Below, in pieces: positions 1 to 7,481 of a stretch of DNA of 12,333 bases (its first letter is position 1; every line of letters starts with the position of its first letter). This DNA comes from WYZ-LMO2 sp040514265. Lineage in GTDB: Archaea; Halobacteriota; Archaeoglobi; Archaeoglobales; Archaeoglobaceae. The notes below the pieces were generated by a model. It was not told the origin of the DNA, searched no databases, and saw only the letters and a list, made by a program, of their open reading frames with translations. A program made the translations under genes and the position numbers. The DNA is taken from positions 1 through 12,333 of the forward strand of contig JBEVCD010000012.1 of assembly GCA_040514265.1 (NCBI GenBank), given 5' to 3'.

Positions 1-158
1 GGGCAGACCTCCACGCAGGAGCAGCACTCCTGGCAGTCTTCGGGTCTTACGGGCTCGCTTTTACCGTCGTCGTCGAATTCGAAGACCCCGCCCGGGCAAA
101 CGGAGATGCACTCTCCGCACCCAGAACACTTGTCCTTGTCGACCCTAATCTCTGCCAT
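1..158 (-). CDS. Two-cluster 4Fe-4S ferredoxin, N-terminal part (cut by window edge)
   Basis: The minus strand from the ATG at 158 stays open to the window edge, giving 52 codons. Two cysteine motifs are visible: CSGCGECISVCP at about residues 11-22 and CQECCSCVEVCP at about residues 41-52. This is the bacterial-type 2x[4Fe-4S] ferredoxin pattern, a soluble low-potential electron carrier. An acidic loop (EFDDDG) separates the motifs. The start is supported by a GAGGTGG ribosome binding site 5-11 bases upstream and a TATA box further up, so the gene has its own promoter. The C-terminus is missing, so it could be a plain ferredoxin or the first domain of a longer iron-sulfur protein. A ferredoxin near a ferredoxin-dependent oxidoreductase operon is functionally plausible, but the two are not in the same transcription unit. 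Confidence 0.85.
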   Translation of the reverse strand, partial: MAEIRVDKDKCSGCGECISVCPGGVFEFDDDGKSEPVRPEDCQECCSCVEVC

Positions 159-193
159 CGTTACCACCTCAGAGCAAGCTTACGGGCGAGGAG

Positions 194-206
194 GTATTTA
201 AAATTC
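194..206 (-). promoter_or_regulatory. TATA-type promoter of the ferredoxin gene
   Basis: On the minus strand the sequence reads AATTTTAAATA (205 to 195), a near-consensus archaeal TATA box with a purine-rich stretch upstream. Its centre is about 42 bases before the ATG at 158, which predicts a start of transcription near 175 and a leader of about 17 bases carrying the ribosome binding site. It lies directly behind the stop codon of the neighbouring gene (215-217). Confidence 0.6.
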
Positions 207-214
207 TTTTGTTT

Positions 215-748
215 TCAGACCATCAAAACACGAAGTGCTCCCAGCTCCTTCAGGTATGTGAAGTCGTGCCACCTCTTTCCGAGCGCATCGATGTAGACGT
301 CTTCGCACTTCAGCAGATTTTGCAGAACTCTCTTGGCTTTCCTCCTTCCCAGCTTGAGCTTAGCCCTTGCAACGCTCATCCAGCAGCTCGGCGTGAACGG
401 GATATCTTTTACTACTACAGCGCACGAGCCTTTGTGAACGTGGACGCTGAACGTTTGAGAGGGCAGTAAGGATCTCTTGCCAGAGGGTGCCGCGAGTAGT
501 CTGTACCTAAAAATCCCGGCTTTCGACATGAGCTGCGAAACGCTTCTGAAAAACCGCTTAAAATCGTTTATGAAATCGACATCGACATCGCGGGCTACTG
601 AGCTGTCGGTTATGGAGATTTCGATCACATAACGATCGTCCTTCGACACCTTCGCATGCAGTCTTGCGCTCCTCTCACCTAAATCGACAACTTCGAAGAA
701 CGAAAAGCTCCTGATGCGATGCCTGTCGACGATGGCGACAACTCCCAT
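215..748 (-). CDS. Uncharacterised 177-residue protein, no family recognised
   Basis: This is an open frame of 177 codons with natural-looking protein composition, ATG start and TGA stop. I do not recognise a family. The first 75 residues look like alternating strands (VVAIVDRH, ARLHAKVS, YVIEISI), and residues of about 58-75 (DFINDFKRFFRSVSQLMSK) suggest a helix. The last third is basic, with a stretch around KLKLGRRKAKRVLQNLLK that could bind nucleic acid or another acidic partner; this is a guess from charge alone. There is no signal peptide, membrane segment or cysteine motif. The gene is monocistronic: it has a hairpin and T-run of the upstream gene and a TATA box in front, and the ferredoxin promoter behind. 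No ribosome binding site precedes the ATG, which fits a leaderless message. Confidence 0.7.
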   Translation of the reverse strand: MGVVAIVDRHRIRSFSFFEVVDLGERSARLHAKVSKDDRYVIEISITDSSVARDVDVDFINDFKRFFRSVSQLMSKAGIFRYRLLAAPSGKRSLLPSQTFSVHVHKGSCAVVVKDIPFTPSCWMSVARAKLKLGRRKAKRVLQNLLKCEDVYIDALGKRWHDFTYLKELGALRVLMV

Positions 749-767
749 TACGAGAAGGCTCTCACTT

Positions 768-785
768 TTTAATTAAAAATTTTTT
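768..785 (-). promoter_or_regulatory. TATA-type promoter for a leaderless transcript of the 177-residue protein
   Basis: The minus strand reads AAAGGAAAAA then ATTTTTAATTA (about 790 to 770), a purine-rich BRE-like stretch followed by a TATA box. The TATA centre is about 27 bases from the ATG at 748, so transcription would begin at or next to the start codon. The absence of a ribosome binding site agrees with this. Confidence 0.5.
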
Positions 786-818
786 CCTTTTGATCTCACT
801 TAAAAAGTTAGCGGAAAG

Positions 819-854
819 CAAAAAAATATTTGAAATATTTTCGCAGAATGCGAA
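819..854 (-). terminator. Hairpin plus T-run terminator behind cbiB
   Basis: Immediately after the cbiB stop codon the minus strand carries TTCGCA-TTC-TGCGAA (854 to 840), a perfect 6-base stem with a 3-base loop. It is followed by two AAATATTT-like units and seven T residues (826 to 820). The layout resembles an intrinsic terminator. Archaeal termination mainly needs the T-run, so the stem may be accessory. Confidence 0.6.
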
Positions 855-855
855 T

Positions 856-1707
856 CTAAAATCCTAAGAGGTGAACGAGCGGGTCACGTGCAGTAAGGAA
901 GCTCAGCATCGTGCAAAACACCGTCGCCATCGCGCAGAGCTTGTAGTAAACTCCTATCGCTCTCTCAACGTCCTCACTTCCAGCCTCTTTCCCCGGAAGG
1001 GTGTAGTGATGCCGCTTTTCGAGCTTAACCCCGAGAACGTAGGACATAGCCGCTATGCTGCAACCGTTGAGCTTGGGGTTCATCTTCAGCCCGTAAGCGA
1101 GGCTTCCACGCTTCAAAACTTCGAAGAACAGCAGCGAAAGTCTTGAGGGAATGAAGTTCAGGGCATCGTCGAGTTTTGCGGCGAACTTGCCGAACTCCTC
1201 GTATTTCCCCTTCCTGTATCCGATCATGGCATCGCAAACGTTGACGGCTTTGTAAACCATCGCCCCGGGCAAGCCAAGAAGAGAGAAGTAGAACAGCGGC
1301 GCGAAGAACCCGTCGACGAAGTTCTCGGCTATCGACTCTATCACCGCGGAGCACCTCTGACTGTAGCTCAAGTCCTCTACCCTCCTACTGACGAGCATCT
1401 GCACGGCGTTGCTTTCCATGCGCGGCAGGCACCTCCTCGCGTGCTGGACCATACTCTTAACCGACACCGCAGAGAAGAGCAGGTAGAGGTGCCAGAACAC
1501 GCTGAGAGGGTAGGGGACTGCTAGAGAAATCACCAACGCGAAGGAAACACACGAAAGAACGCAGAGAGTTCCGACTGCGAGGTTAAATCTTCCGTAGTCC
1601 CTTCTGTCGAAAACTTCCACTATTTTACCGAACCAGCGCGTAGGGTGCGCAGCCAAGGGAGGCTCGCCGAGGGCTAAGTCCAGCGCTACCGCGAGCGGTA
1701 TCAGCAT
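856..1707 (-). CDS. cbiB: Adenosylcobinamide-phosphate synthase CbiB/CobD
   Basis: This membrane enzyme joins the aminopropanol side chain to adenosylcobyric acid in the late corrin pathway. The 283 residues fit the family, which is usually about 300. Family landmarks are visible. The N-terminal D10 and GEPP (14-17) are followed by HP at 21-22. There is ESIAENFVDG at 124-133, then a hydrophobic segment and AVNVCDAMIGYR, and KLDDALNFIPSRL near 178-190. Hydrophobic segments at about 43-64, 68-83 and 135-150, plus one near the C-terminus, indicate an integral membrane protein. The ATG at 1707 overlaps the end of the response-regulator gene (ATGCTGA), with a weak AAGGT in front, so translation is probably coupled. 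A hairpin terminator follows. Other cobalamin genes are not in the window. Confidence 0.93.
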   Translation of the reverse strand: MLIPLAVALDLALGEPPLAAHPTRWFGKIVEVFDRRDYGRFNLAVGTLCVLSCVSFALVISLAVPYPLSVFWHLYLLFSAVSVKSMVQHARRCLPRMESNAVQMLVSRRVEDLSYSQRCSAVIESIAENFVDGFFAPLFYFSLLGLPGAMVYKAVNVCDAMIGYRKGKYEEFGKFAAKLDDALNFIPSRLSLLFFEVLKRGSLAYGLKMNPKLNGCSIAAMSYVLGVKLEKRHHYTLPGKEAGSEDVERAIGVYYKLCAMATVFCTMLSFLTARDPLVHLLGF

Positions 1708-2066
1708 TCGACCTTCTTCGCGACGTACCTGTTTATTACCTCTTTGAGCTTCTTCCTAGTGAATGGTTTTTCGATCACATCTTTAGCTCCGGCTTTCAGC
1801 ATCTCCTCCTTCTTGCTCCTCGCAAACGCGGTTATTCCGATTATAACAGCGTTTGGGTCTATCTTGATGATCTCCTTCGTCGCCTCTATGCCGTCGAGGC
1901 GCGGCATGAATATGTCCATAAAAACCACGTCCGGGCGGGCTGCCTTGTAGAGGTTTACGGCTTCTACACCGTCCGTTGCTTCGAAAACTTCGTATTCTTT
2001 CAGCATAACTTTTAGAACTTCCCTGATTCCATCGTCGTCGTCTGCAACGAGTATACGAAGCGTCAT
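1701..2066 (-). CDS. Single-domain CheY-like response regulator
   Basis: This is a 121-residue stand-alone receiver domain with no output domain. All receiver residues are present: the acidic cluster D9-D12, the phosphoacceptor D51 in VVFMDIFMP, T79 in GITAFA, and K100 in the VIEKPF loop. It should be phosphorylated by a histidine kinase, but none is encoded here. It could act like CheY or as a phosphorelay intermediate. The gene is leaderless: a TATA box lies about 28 bases upstream of the ATG and no ribosome binding site is visible. The last codons overlap the cbiB start by 7 bases. Co-transcription with a cobalamin gene is unusual and may be no more than chance operon packing. Confidence 0.92.
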   Translation of the reverse strand: MTLRILVADDDDGIREVLKVMLKEYEVFEATDGVEAVNLYKAARPDVVFMDIFMPRLDGIEATKEIIKIDPNAVIIGITAFARSKKEEMLKAGAKDVIEKPFTRKKLKEVINRYVAKKVEC

Positions 2067-2088
2067 TGAAATATAGAAAGCTTTAGAT

Positions 2089-2100
2089 CATTATAAGTTT
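2089..2100 (-). promoter_or_regulatory. TATA-type promoter of the response regulator-cbiB pair
   Basis: The minus strand reads AAACTTATAATG, with the TATA centre near 2094, about 28 bases before the ATG at 2066. This predicts transcription starting at the start codon (leaderless). It sits in the 41-base gap behind pyrC, where I see no minus-strand T-run terminator, so some read-through from pyrC is possible. Confidence 0.5.
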
Positions 2101-2107
2101 TTTTCTT

Positions 2108-3298
2108 TCAAAAATGTAATTTCAGCGTTCTACCCATCGCCTCGCCGCCGAGCGCTTGCTCACCTCTCAGATAAACCTCTTTCGGAAAGATCGCTTTGAA
2201 ACCCTCGAACGGCGTCCAGCCGCACAGGCTGTGCAGATTTTCAGCTCTCACCTCACTCACCTCTCTAAGATCGAAGATCGCCAGATTTGCAAACTTTCCG
2301 ACCTCGATTTCGCCGTAGCGGTCGAAGCCGAACACTTTTGCCGGATTTTCGGCGATCTTTTCGGCGAGCGTCGCGAAGTCTATTAGCCCGCGGGAAGCCA
2401 TGTAGACGAGGGTCGGATACATGGTCTCGACGCCCGGAAATCCCGGAGCCCCTTCCATCTTCTCCTCCAGAAGGTGCGGAGCGTGGTCTGAGGCGATTAC
2501 GTCGACTTTTTCGAGATTTCGGAGTAACCAGAGAGCATCTCTTCTGCTTCGAAGCGGCGGGTTCACGTTTGCTAGGTATCCGAGTCTTCCGAAGTCCTCG
2601 ACGCTCAGCAGCATGTGGTGCGGCGTGACTTCGAAGCTCGAACTGCTCGCAGCTATCGTCGCCGCAGCTTTCCTCGTGGAAACGTGGCAGAAGTGAAACT
2701 TTCTCCGGAGCCTGAGACATTTTTCCACGGCAACGATCTCAGCTTCCTCGGGTCTGAAGAGGAAGTTTGGGGATCCCTCACAGACGTAGCGCGGATCTTC
2801 AGCGTGCACTGTCACGCTGTGCTTAACTCCCAATAAGTCCTCGTAGTCCACCTGAAGCTCCGGGTGCTGGAGGAACACCTCGCCAACTGCGGGAACGAAG
2901 AACTTTCTCCGTATCCTTTCGAGGTAGTCGTTTATCTTCGAGACGTTCCTCTTCGTCAGGGCGATGTTCAGAGAGTAGTCCACGTAGCACCTCTTTTCCG
3001 CTTTTCTCATTCTTCGCTCGTAAGTTTCTGGATTATCTACCGGGGGCTTCGTGTTCGGCTGATCGACGACCAAACAGACGCCACCGTGAAGAGCTGCGAG
3101 ACTTCCGGTCTCTATGGTCTCCTTGTGCGACTCGCCGAAATCTCTGAAGTGGACGTGCACGTCCACTGCGGCTGGGAGGATCAGACCTCTAACGCGTCTC
3201 CCGTCTACAAGCTTGCCGATCTCAGATATAACTCCGTCCTCGAAGGCTACGCCAGCCTCTACTATCTTCCCCCTGTAGAGAACGTTACCTCTCAGCAT
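2108..3298 (-). CDS. pyrC: Dihydroorotase, amidohydrolase type (PyrC)
   Basis: The enzyme cyclises N-carbamoyl-aspartate to dihydroorotate in pyrimidine synthesis. The 396 residues show the dihydroorotase layout: DVHVHFRD at 46-53 (metal ligands H48 and H50, substrate R52), DQPNTKPP at 79-86 (N82), VHAEDP with H165, FCHVST with H205, a substrate loop NVNPPLR (N246), and ASDHAPH with D271 as catalytic base. Where many class I enzymes carry the carboxylated lysine in a K-I-F-M context, this protein reads GEVFL (139-143), putting E140 at that place in my by-eye alignment. The ATG at 3298 overlaps the end of the cinA-like gene by 14 bases and has no clear ribosome binding site, suggesting coupling. 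It is the last gene of the por-arg run. Hydantoinase is the main alternative; the HFRD and NxN motifs favour dihydroorotase. Confidence 0.92.
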   Translation of the reverse strand: MLRGNVLYRGKIVEAGVAFEDGVISEIGKLVDGRRVRGLILPAAVDVHVHFRDFGESHKETIETGSLAALHGGVCLVVDQPNTKPPVDNPETYERRMRKAEKRCYVDYSLNIALTKRNVSKINDYLERIRRKFFVPAVGEVFLQHPELQVDYEDLLGVKHSVTVHAEDPRYVCEGSPNFLFRPEEAEIVAVEKCLRLRRKFHFCHVSTRKAAATIAASSSSFEVTPHHMLLSVEDFGRLGYLANVNPPLRSRRDALWLLRNLEKVDVIASDHAPHLLEEKMEGAPGFPGVETMYPTLVYMASRGLIDFATLAEKIAENPAKVFGFDRYGEIEVGKFANLAIFDLREVSEVRAENLHSLCGWTPFEGFKAIFPKEVYLRGEQALGGEAMGRTLKLHF

Positions 3299-3974
3299 TC
3301 AAGAGCTCTTCGAGTCTCCTCTTAGCATCCTCGACTCTCTCTTTGCTCCTTCCGGAGAATTTGATCAAGACGTATCCGGACTTTGGGTAGGAACCTATCT
3401 GAACGTCCGGGAACTCTCTCACGACCCTGTTCAGCTTGTCGAGGATCTCCGACTCGTATCCGACTACGCTCAAGCTGTCCTCGTAGAATTCGAGTTTCTC
3501 GAACCTCTTGGCGATCTTCTCGAACGTGTTCTCCATCTCAGCCGGCACACCGGGCATTACGGCTATGTTCTCGACGACGTAAGCCGGCGCGGCTCCGACG
3601 TCGTTCCAGACTATTTCAGCGCCTTCTGGTATTGAAGCTATCTTCTTCGCAGCCTCCTCGTTGTTCGTGAGCTTTCTGAGCCACCTGTAAACCTCGTCGT
3701 TCACCACTAGCTTCCTCCTCAAGGCTTTCGCTACAGCTTCGCTCGTAACGTCGTCGTGCGTAGCTCCAAGCCCGCCGGTGACGAGGACGAAGTCAGCGGT
3801 GCTTGCAGCTTTCGAGATCTCCTCCGCTATCTCATCGACGTCGTCCGGGACTACGATTATCCTCCTTACCCTGTGACCCATCTGAGTTAGCTTCTTGGCT
3901 ATGTAGCTGGCGTTCGTGTTCACCGTATCCCCGCTCAGTAACTCGTTGCCGACGGAAATTATGATGAAGTCCAT
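3285..3974 (-). CDS. CinA N-terminal-type (MoCF-binding fold) protein
   Basis: From the ATG at 3974 this gives 229 residues matching the COG1058/CinA N-terminal domain. It has VGNELLSGDTVNTN at 8-21, TGGLGATHDD at 66-75 and a later MPGVPAEM. The fold is shared with MoaB/Mog. In bacterial CinA this domain is linked to ADP-ribose or NMN metabolism with a C-terminal PncC amidase. Here the amidase is absent, as is common in archaea, so the activity is unknown. A GTG at 3977 is in frame, but the ATG at 3974 shares its A with the argG stop (TGATG) and follows GGTGGAG, so I prefer it. The gene overlaps both neighbours (argG by 1 base, pyrC by 14), so it belongs to the por-arg-pyr transcription unit. 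Confidence 0.88.
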   Translation of the reverse strand: MDFIIISVGNELLSGDTVNTNASYIAKKLTQMGHRVRRIIVVPDDVDEIAEEISKAASTADFVLVTGGLGATHDDVTSEAVAKALRRKLVVNDEVYRWLRKLTNNEEAAKKIASIPEGAEIVWNDVGAAPAYVVENIAVMPGVPAEMENTFEKIAKRFEKLEFYEDSLSVVGYESEILDKLNRVVREFPDVQIGSYPKSGYVLIKFSGRSKERVEDAKRRLEELLNAER

Positions 3975-5146
3975 CACTCCACCAGCCTGCGGTAAATCCT
4001 GCCCTGCAGCCCGTGGAAGGCTGCGAAACCTTCCGCGAGTCTCTGGTCGATCACGGCGCTATCGAAAGACGCCAGCTCCTTCGAGTAGAGCGCGTAACTC
4101 GAATATCTCGCAACCGGCATGGCGCTTCCCTTGAAGAGTCTCACCTTCACCCACCCGGTGACGCGCTCCTGTGTTTTGTCGATGAACGCGTTGAGAGCGT
4201 CGAAAAGCGGGTCGTTTATTAACCCGGCGTAAACGAGCTCGCTCCACTCCTCCTCCACGAACTTTTTGAACTTCAGCTCCCTCCTGCTTAGGACGAGCTT
4301 TTCGAGGTCCCGGTGTGCTGTTATCAGCACCGTTGCCGCTGGATGTTCGTAGTTCTCTCTGGCTTTCAAGCCCAGAACCCTGTCCTCGATCATATCCGTT
4401 CTACCTACACCGTGCCTTCCGGCGATTGTATTGAGCCTCTTTATGAGCTCCAAGCCGTCGAGCCTTTCGTCGTTCAGCGCTACGGGGACACCTTTCTCGA
4501 ACCCTACCTTTACGATCTCCGGTTCATCTGGAGCACTTCTCGGATCTGCCGTCCACTCGTAGACGTCCTCCGGAGGAATGAAGGTTGGATCTTCGAGTTC
4601 TCCCCCCTCAATGCTCCTGCTCCATAAGTTCTCGTCGATACTGTAGGGCTTTTCCCTGCTCGCCGGAACTTCTATTCCGTGCTGCCTCGCGTACTCTATC
4701 TCCCACTCCCTCGTGAGGTTGAGCTCCCTGATCGGGGCTACGACCCTGAAGTCGTATTGTCTGAAGATGTTCTCGAACCTGAGCTGGTCGTTCCCCTTTC
4801 CCGTGCAGCCGTGAGCTATTGCGTCGGCTTTTTCCTTCTTCGCGACTTCCACTACCTTCATCGCTATTACCGGTCTGGCGAGAGCCGTGCCGAGGACGTA
4901 GCCCTCGTAGTCGGCGTTTGCCTTCACCGCTCTAAAAAGCAGATCTACGAACTCCCTCTTCGCGTCTATCGTGTAGTGTCTGTCGGCGTACTTCCTGCCC
5001 CTCTCCTCAGCCCTCCTTATCTCGCTCTCCGGCTGCCCCACGTCGACTGTTACTGTTACGACTTCGCTGAAACCGTACTTCTCCCTCAGCAGCGGAATGC
5101 AGACAGTGGTGTCCAGACCGCCCGAGTAGGCTAGGACGACCTTCAT
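3974..5146 (-). CDS. argG: Argininosuccinate synthase
   Basis: This enzyme condenses citrulline and aspartate with ATP to argininosuccinate in arginine synthesis. The 390 residues are close to the usual 395-400. The N-type PP-loop is intact as AYSGGLDTT at 6-14, and HGCTGKGNDQLRFE at 112-125 carries the citrulline/aspartate-binding signature. Further family blocks follow (SIDENLWSRSIEGGELEDP, GRHGVGRTDMIEDR). The start codon overlaps the porB stop as ATGA, with no separate ribosome binding site, implying translational coupling. Its position between an oxidoreductase and pyrC joins two pathways that both use carbamoyl phosphate and aspartate. No argH or argF is in the window. Confidence 0.97.
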   Translation of the reverse strand: MKVVLAYSGGLDTTVCIPLLREKYGFSEVVTVTVDVGQPESEIRRAEERGRKYADRHYTIDAKREFVDLLFRAVKANADYEGYVLGTALARPVIAMKVVEVAKKEKADAIAHGCTGKGNDQLRFENIFRQYDFRVVAPIRELNLTREWEIEYARQHGIEVPASREKPYSIDENLWSRSIEGGELEDPTFIPPEDVYEWTADPRSAPDEPEIVKVGFEKGVPVALNDERLDGLELIKRLNTIAGRHGVGRTDMIEDRVLGLKARENYEHPAATVLITAHRDLEKLVLSRRELKFKKFVEEEWSELVYAGLINDPLFDALNAFIDKTQERVTGWVKVRLFKGSAMPVARYSSYALYSKELASFDSAVIDQRLAEGFAAFHGLQGRIYRRLVE

Positions 5147-6021
5147 ATGTCCAGTCCGAACCTCTCCGCGTTCTCGTCGGCTATGCGCTGCAGCATGTCG
5201 ATTATTTCCCTACCCCTCGGGTGTGTGAAGAGGTGTCTGAAACGCCTCTGGACTTTGAGGTACTCCGTAACGGGCTTTCTGTCCTTTATCCTTCTTACGG
5301 AAACGAGCTTCCCGTTCTCATATTCGACTATCGGATAAAGCCCTGTTTCGACTGCGAGCCTGGCAACCTCTATGCTCTGGTTACCGTCTATGCCCCAGCC
5401 GGTAACGCAAGAGCTGTGTATCTGTATGTAAGCGAAGCCCTCTATGTTCGCAGCCTTCTTGACCTTCCTCCTTATGTCAGCCGGGAAGGCTACCGAAGAC
5501 GTGGCGACGTACGGGCAGCCGTGAGCTAAGGCGAAGGACACCATGTCCTTCTTCTTTCCCACCTTTCCCGGCAGCAGCTTGCCGGCTGGAGTGGTCGTCG
5601 TCGCCTCGCCTGGCGGTGTTAAGCCGCTCTGCTGGTGCCCGGTGTTCTGATACGCTTCGTTGTCGAGGCAGATGTATATTATGTCGTGATTCCTGTCCAT
5701 CGCCCCGCTAAGAGGTCCGACGCCTATGTCAGCGGTCGCACCGTCGCCGGCGAAGACTACGACCTTCCCCTCGTCCTTCCTTCCCATAGCTCTGAGTGCA
5801 GCCTCTATGCCAGCAGCCACCGCGGCGGCGTTTTCGAAAAGGGAGTGTATGTACGGAACGCCCCAGGCGTTCCTTCCGTACTGGGAGCTCACTATCTCAA
5901 GGCACCCCGTCGGGTTGACGACGAAGCACTTGCCGTCCAGAGCTTTCAGGGCGTTCTTGACGGCTATCGTAAGTCCGCATCCGGGACAGGCTCCGTGACC
6001 GCTCCCGAAGAACTTGCTCAA
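5143..6021 (-). CDS. porB: Pyruvate/2-oxoacid:ferredoxin oxidoreductase, beta subunit
   Basis: The beta subunit binds thiamine diphosphate and the proximal [4Fe-4S] cluster. Visible features are C12 and C15 (ACPGC), C40 (NPTGC) and C205 (HSSC) for the cluster, and the diphosphate-binding GDGATAD at 92-98 with N121 completing the GDG-N motif. The conserved stretch from D120 to K148 (DNEAYQNTG, then TTTTPAGK) is typical of Por/Vor rather than the 2-oxoglutarate type. Length is 292, as expected. The start is TTG at 6021, preceded by GGAGGTGAT and a 3-base spacer; it overlaps the porA stop as TTGA. It is the last subunit gene before argG. Substrate (pyruvate against branched-chain 2-oxoacid) cannot be fixed from sequence alone. 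Confidence 0.95.
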   Translation of the reverse strand: MSKFFGSGHGACPGCGLTIAVKNALKALDGKCFVVNPTGCLEIVSSQYGRNAWGVPYIHSLFENAAAVAAGIEAALRAMGRKDEGKVVVFAGDGATADIGVGPLSGAMDRNHDIIYICLDNEAYQNTGHQQSGLTPPGEATTTTPAGKLLPGKVGKKKDMVSFALAHGCPYVATSSVAFPADIRRKVKKAANIEGFAYIQIHSSCVTGWGIDGNQSIEVARLAVETGLYPIVEYENGKLVSVRRIKDRKPVTEYLKVQRRFRHLFTHPRGREIIDMLQRIADENAERFGLDI

Positions 6022-7193
6022 GGTATCACCTCCTCAAACTCCTTATAACCCTTAAACGCCCAGCCCGGCTCCTCCTTGCCTTCGGCAACGTCTCTGATTA
6101 TCCCCGCGAGGAACTCCTTCGGCATATCCCTGCCGCCGAGCCCGACTATGTAGGAGTACACGTCGGCTGCCGATTGTCTGTAAATTGCCGCCTTGACCTC
6201 TATACTCAGTGGACCCTCGTAGCCAAAGCTGACCGACCTGTCGAAGACTACCACTCTCTCAGCATCACGCAGAGCATTCCTGATATCCTCGACCGGGAAA
6301 GGTCTGAAGGTTCGAACCTTAACGAGTCCGACGTCGATACCTTCGCTGCGGAGCTCTTTCACAGCCTCCCTGAGAACGCCGACCACCGAACCCATCGCGA
6401 CGACCATGAGCTTCGAGTCCGGGTAATCGATCGCCAGGTGACCTCCCCAGTTCCTTCCGCTCACCTCAGCCCACTCAGCGTAAACCTCCTCCATGACCTT
6501 CTTAGCCCTCTCCATAGCCCTCTGCATGGCTACGCGAAACTCCATGTATATGTGCGGCGGAGCGTAGCAGCCCATGGCGACAGGCTTCTTCGTGGTAAGG
6601 TAGACCGCCGGCTCGTAAGGAGGGAGGAAACTGTCGACGGTTTCTTGGTCTAAGAGATCTATCGGTTCGTAAGCGTGCGTGAGCTTGAATCCGTCCATGC
6701 AGACCATGAACGGCAGCAGCACCCGCTTGTCTTCGGCTATTCTGTAAGCCTGCGGTATCGCGTCGTGGGCCTCCTGATTGTTCTCGACGTAGAGCTGAAG
6801 GATCCCGGCATCTCTCAGCGCCATCGAGTCCTGGTGGTCGTTCCATATGCTCAGCGGAGCTGAGAGAGCTCTGTTCGTGTTAGCGAGGACTATCGGTAGC
6901 CGCATGCCCGCTGCGTTGAAAAGGACTTCGCTCATCAGTATCAGCCCCTGGCTGCAAGTAGCCGTAAATACCCTCGCTCCGGCAGCCGACGCGCCGACCA
7001 AGATGCTCGCAGCTCCGAACTCCGACTCGGCGGTGATGTATTCGCAACCTTCGAGCTCTCCGTTGGCGTACATGGCTGCCAGGTTTTCCACGATTTCCGT
7101 CTGCGGTGTTATGGGATAAGCGCATATGACCTGCGGCTTGCAGAGTTTAACCGCATAAGCCACGGCGTAGAAGCCCCTAACGACCTTCTTCAT
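6018..7193 (-). CDS. porA: Pyruvate/2-oxoacid:ferredoxin oxidoreductase, alpha subunit
   Basis: The alpha subunit completes the thiamine diphosphate site and the CoA-dependent oxidative decarboxylation of a 2-oxoacid to acyl-CoA with ferredoxin as acceptor. In carbon-fixing archaea it also runs in reverse. The 391 residues show AYPITPQTEIVE at 25-36, the catalytic-region glutamates in TAESEFGA (E56/E58), the glycine/alanine-rich run to TCSQGL, and the NRALSAPLSIWNDHQDSM block characteristic of Por/Vor alpha chains. DQETVDSFLPPY and the C-terminal transketolase-like third domain follow. The ATG at 7193 abuts the porD stop and has GAGGTG six bases upstream. It overlaps porB by 4 bases. The order gamma-delta-alpha-beta is the common archaeal one. 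Confidence 0.95.
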   Translation of the reverse strand: MKKVVRGFYAVAYAVKLCKPQVICAYPITPQTEIVENLAAMYANGELEGCEYITAESEFGAASILVGASAAGARVFTATCSQGLILMSEVLFNAAGMRLPIVLANTNRALSAPLSIWNDHQDSMALRDAGILQLYVENNQEAHDAIPQAYRIAEDKRVLLPFMVCMDGFKLTHAYEPIDLLDQETVDSFLPPYEPAVYLTTKKPVAMGCYAPPHIYMEFRVAMQRAMERAKKVMEEVYAEWAEVSGRNWGGHLAIDYPDSKLMVVAMGSVVGVLREAVKELRSEGIDVGLVKVRTFRPFPVEDIRNALRDAERVVVFDRSVSFGYEGPLSIEVKAAIYRQSAADVYSYIVGLGGRDMPKEFLAGIIRDVAEGKEEPGWAFKGYKEFEEVIP

Positions 7194-7481
7194 TCAGCAC
7201 ACCTCTAGCTTAAACATCTCCTTTAGCTCCATCCTTATGGCTCCGAAGGGGCAAACGGAAGCGCAGACGCCGCAGCCCTTGCAGAAGTTGTGGTTCACCA
7301 CCGCATACTTTTCGTCGTCGAACTTCATGACGTTTATGCAGTCGTCCGGACAGTACTGCTCGCAGACGCCGCAGGCTGTGCACTTCTCCTTGTCGACGAA
7401 AGCCCAGTGCGTTCCCCAGTCGCCGGTCTTGAAATTCAGCGACTGAAGGGGCGGACTTGAGGCTCCGATGTAGATCTTCAT
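7194..7481 (-). CDS. porD: Pyruvate/2-oxoacid:ferredoxin oxidoreductase, delta (ferredoxin) subunit
   Basis: This small subunit carries two [4Fe-4S] clusters that pass electrons from the beta-subunit cluster to free ferredoxin. In the 95-residue form the motifs are C34-C37-C40-C44-P and C67-C70-C73-C77-P, with an extra C48. The N-terminal segment with GDWGTHWAFVDKEKC is typical of PorD/VorD. An in-frame GTG at 7487 would add two residues, but it abuts the ribosome binding site. The ATG at 7481 has GGAGG with a 7-base spacer and overlaps the porC stop as ATGA, so I take 7481 as the start. It abuts porA with no spacer. Confidence 0.94.
   Translation of the reverse strand: MKIYIGASSPPLQSLNFKTGDWGTHWAFVDKEKCTACGVCEQYCPDDCINVMKFDDEKYAVVNHNFCKGCGVCASVCPFGAIRMELKEMFKLEVC

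Noticed and set aside
3285..3977. MoaB/Mog molybdopterin adenylyltransferase
   Set aside because: The NELLSG-NTN and TGGLGATHDD signatures, and a length well above MoaB, point to the CinA N-terminal family instead.
4679..5134. Long open frame on the plus strand opposite argG
   Set aside because: It mirrors the codon pattern of a certain gene on the other strand, has no ribosome binding site or promoter, and shows no recognisable motif. The same holds for plus-strand frames opposite pyrC, porA and porB.
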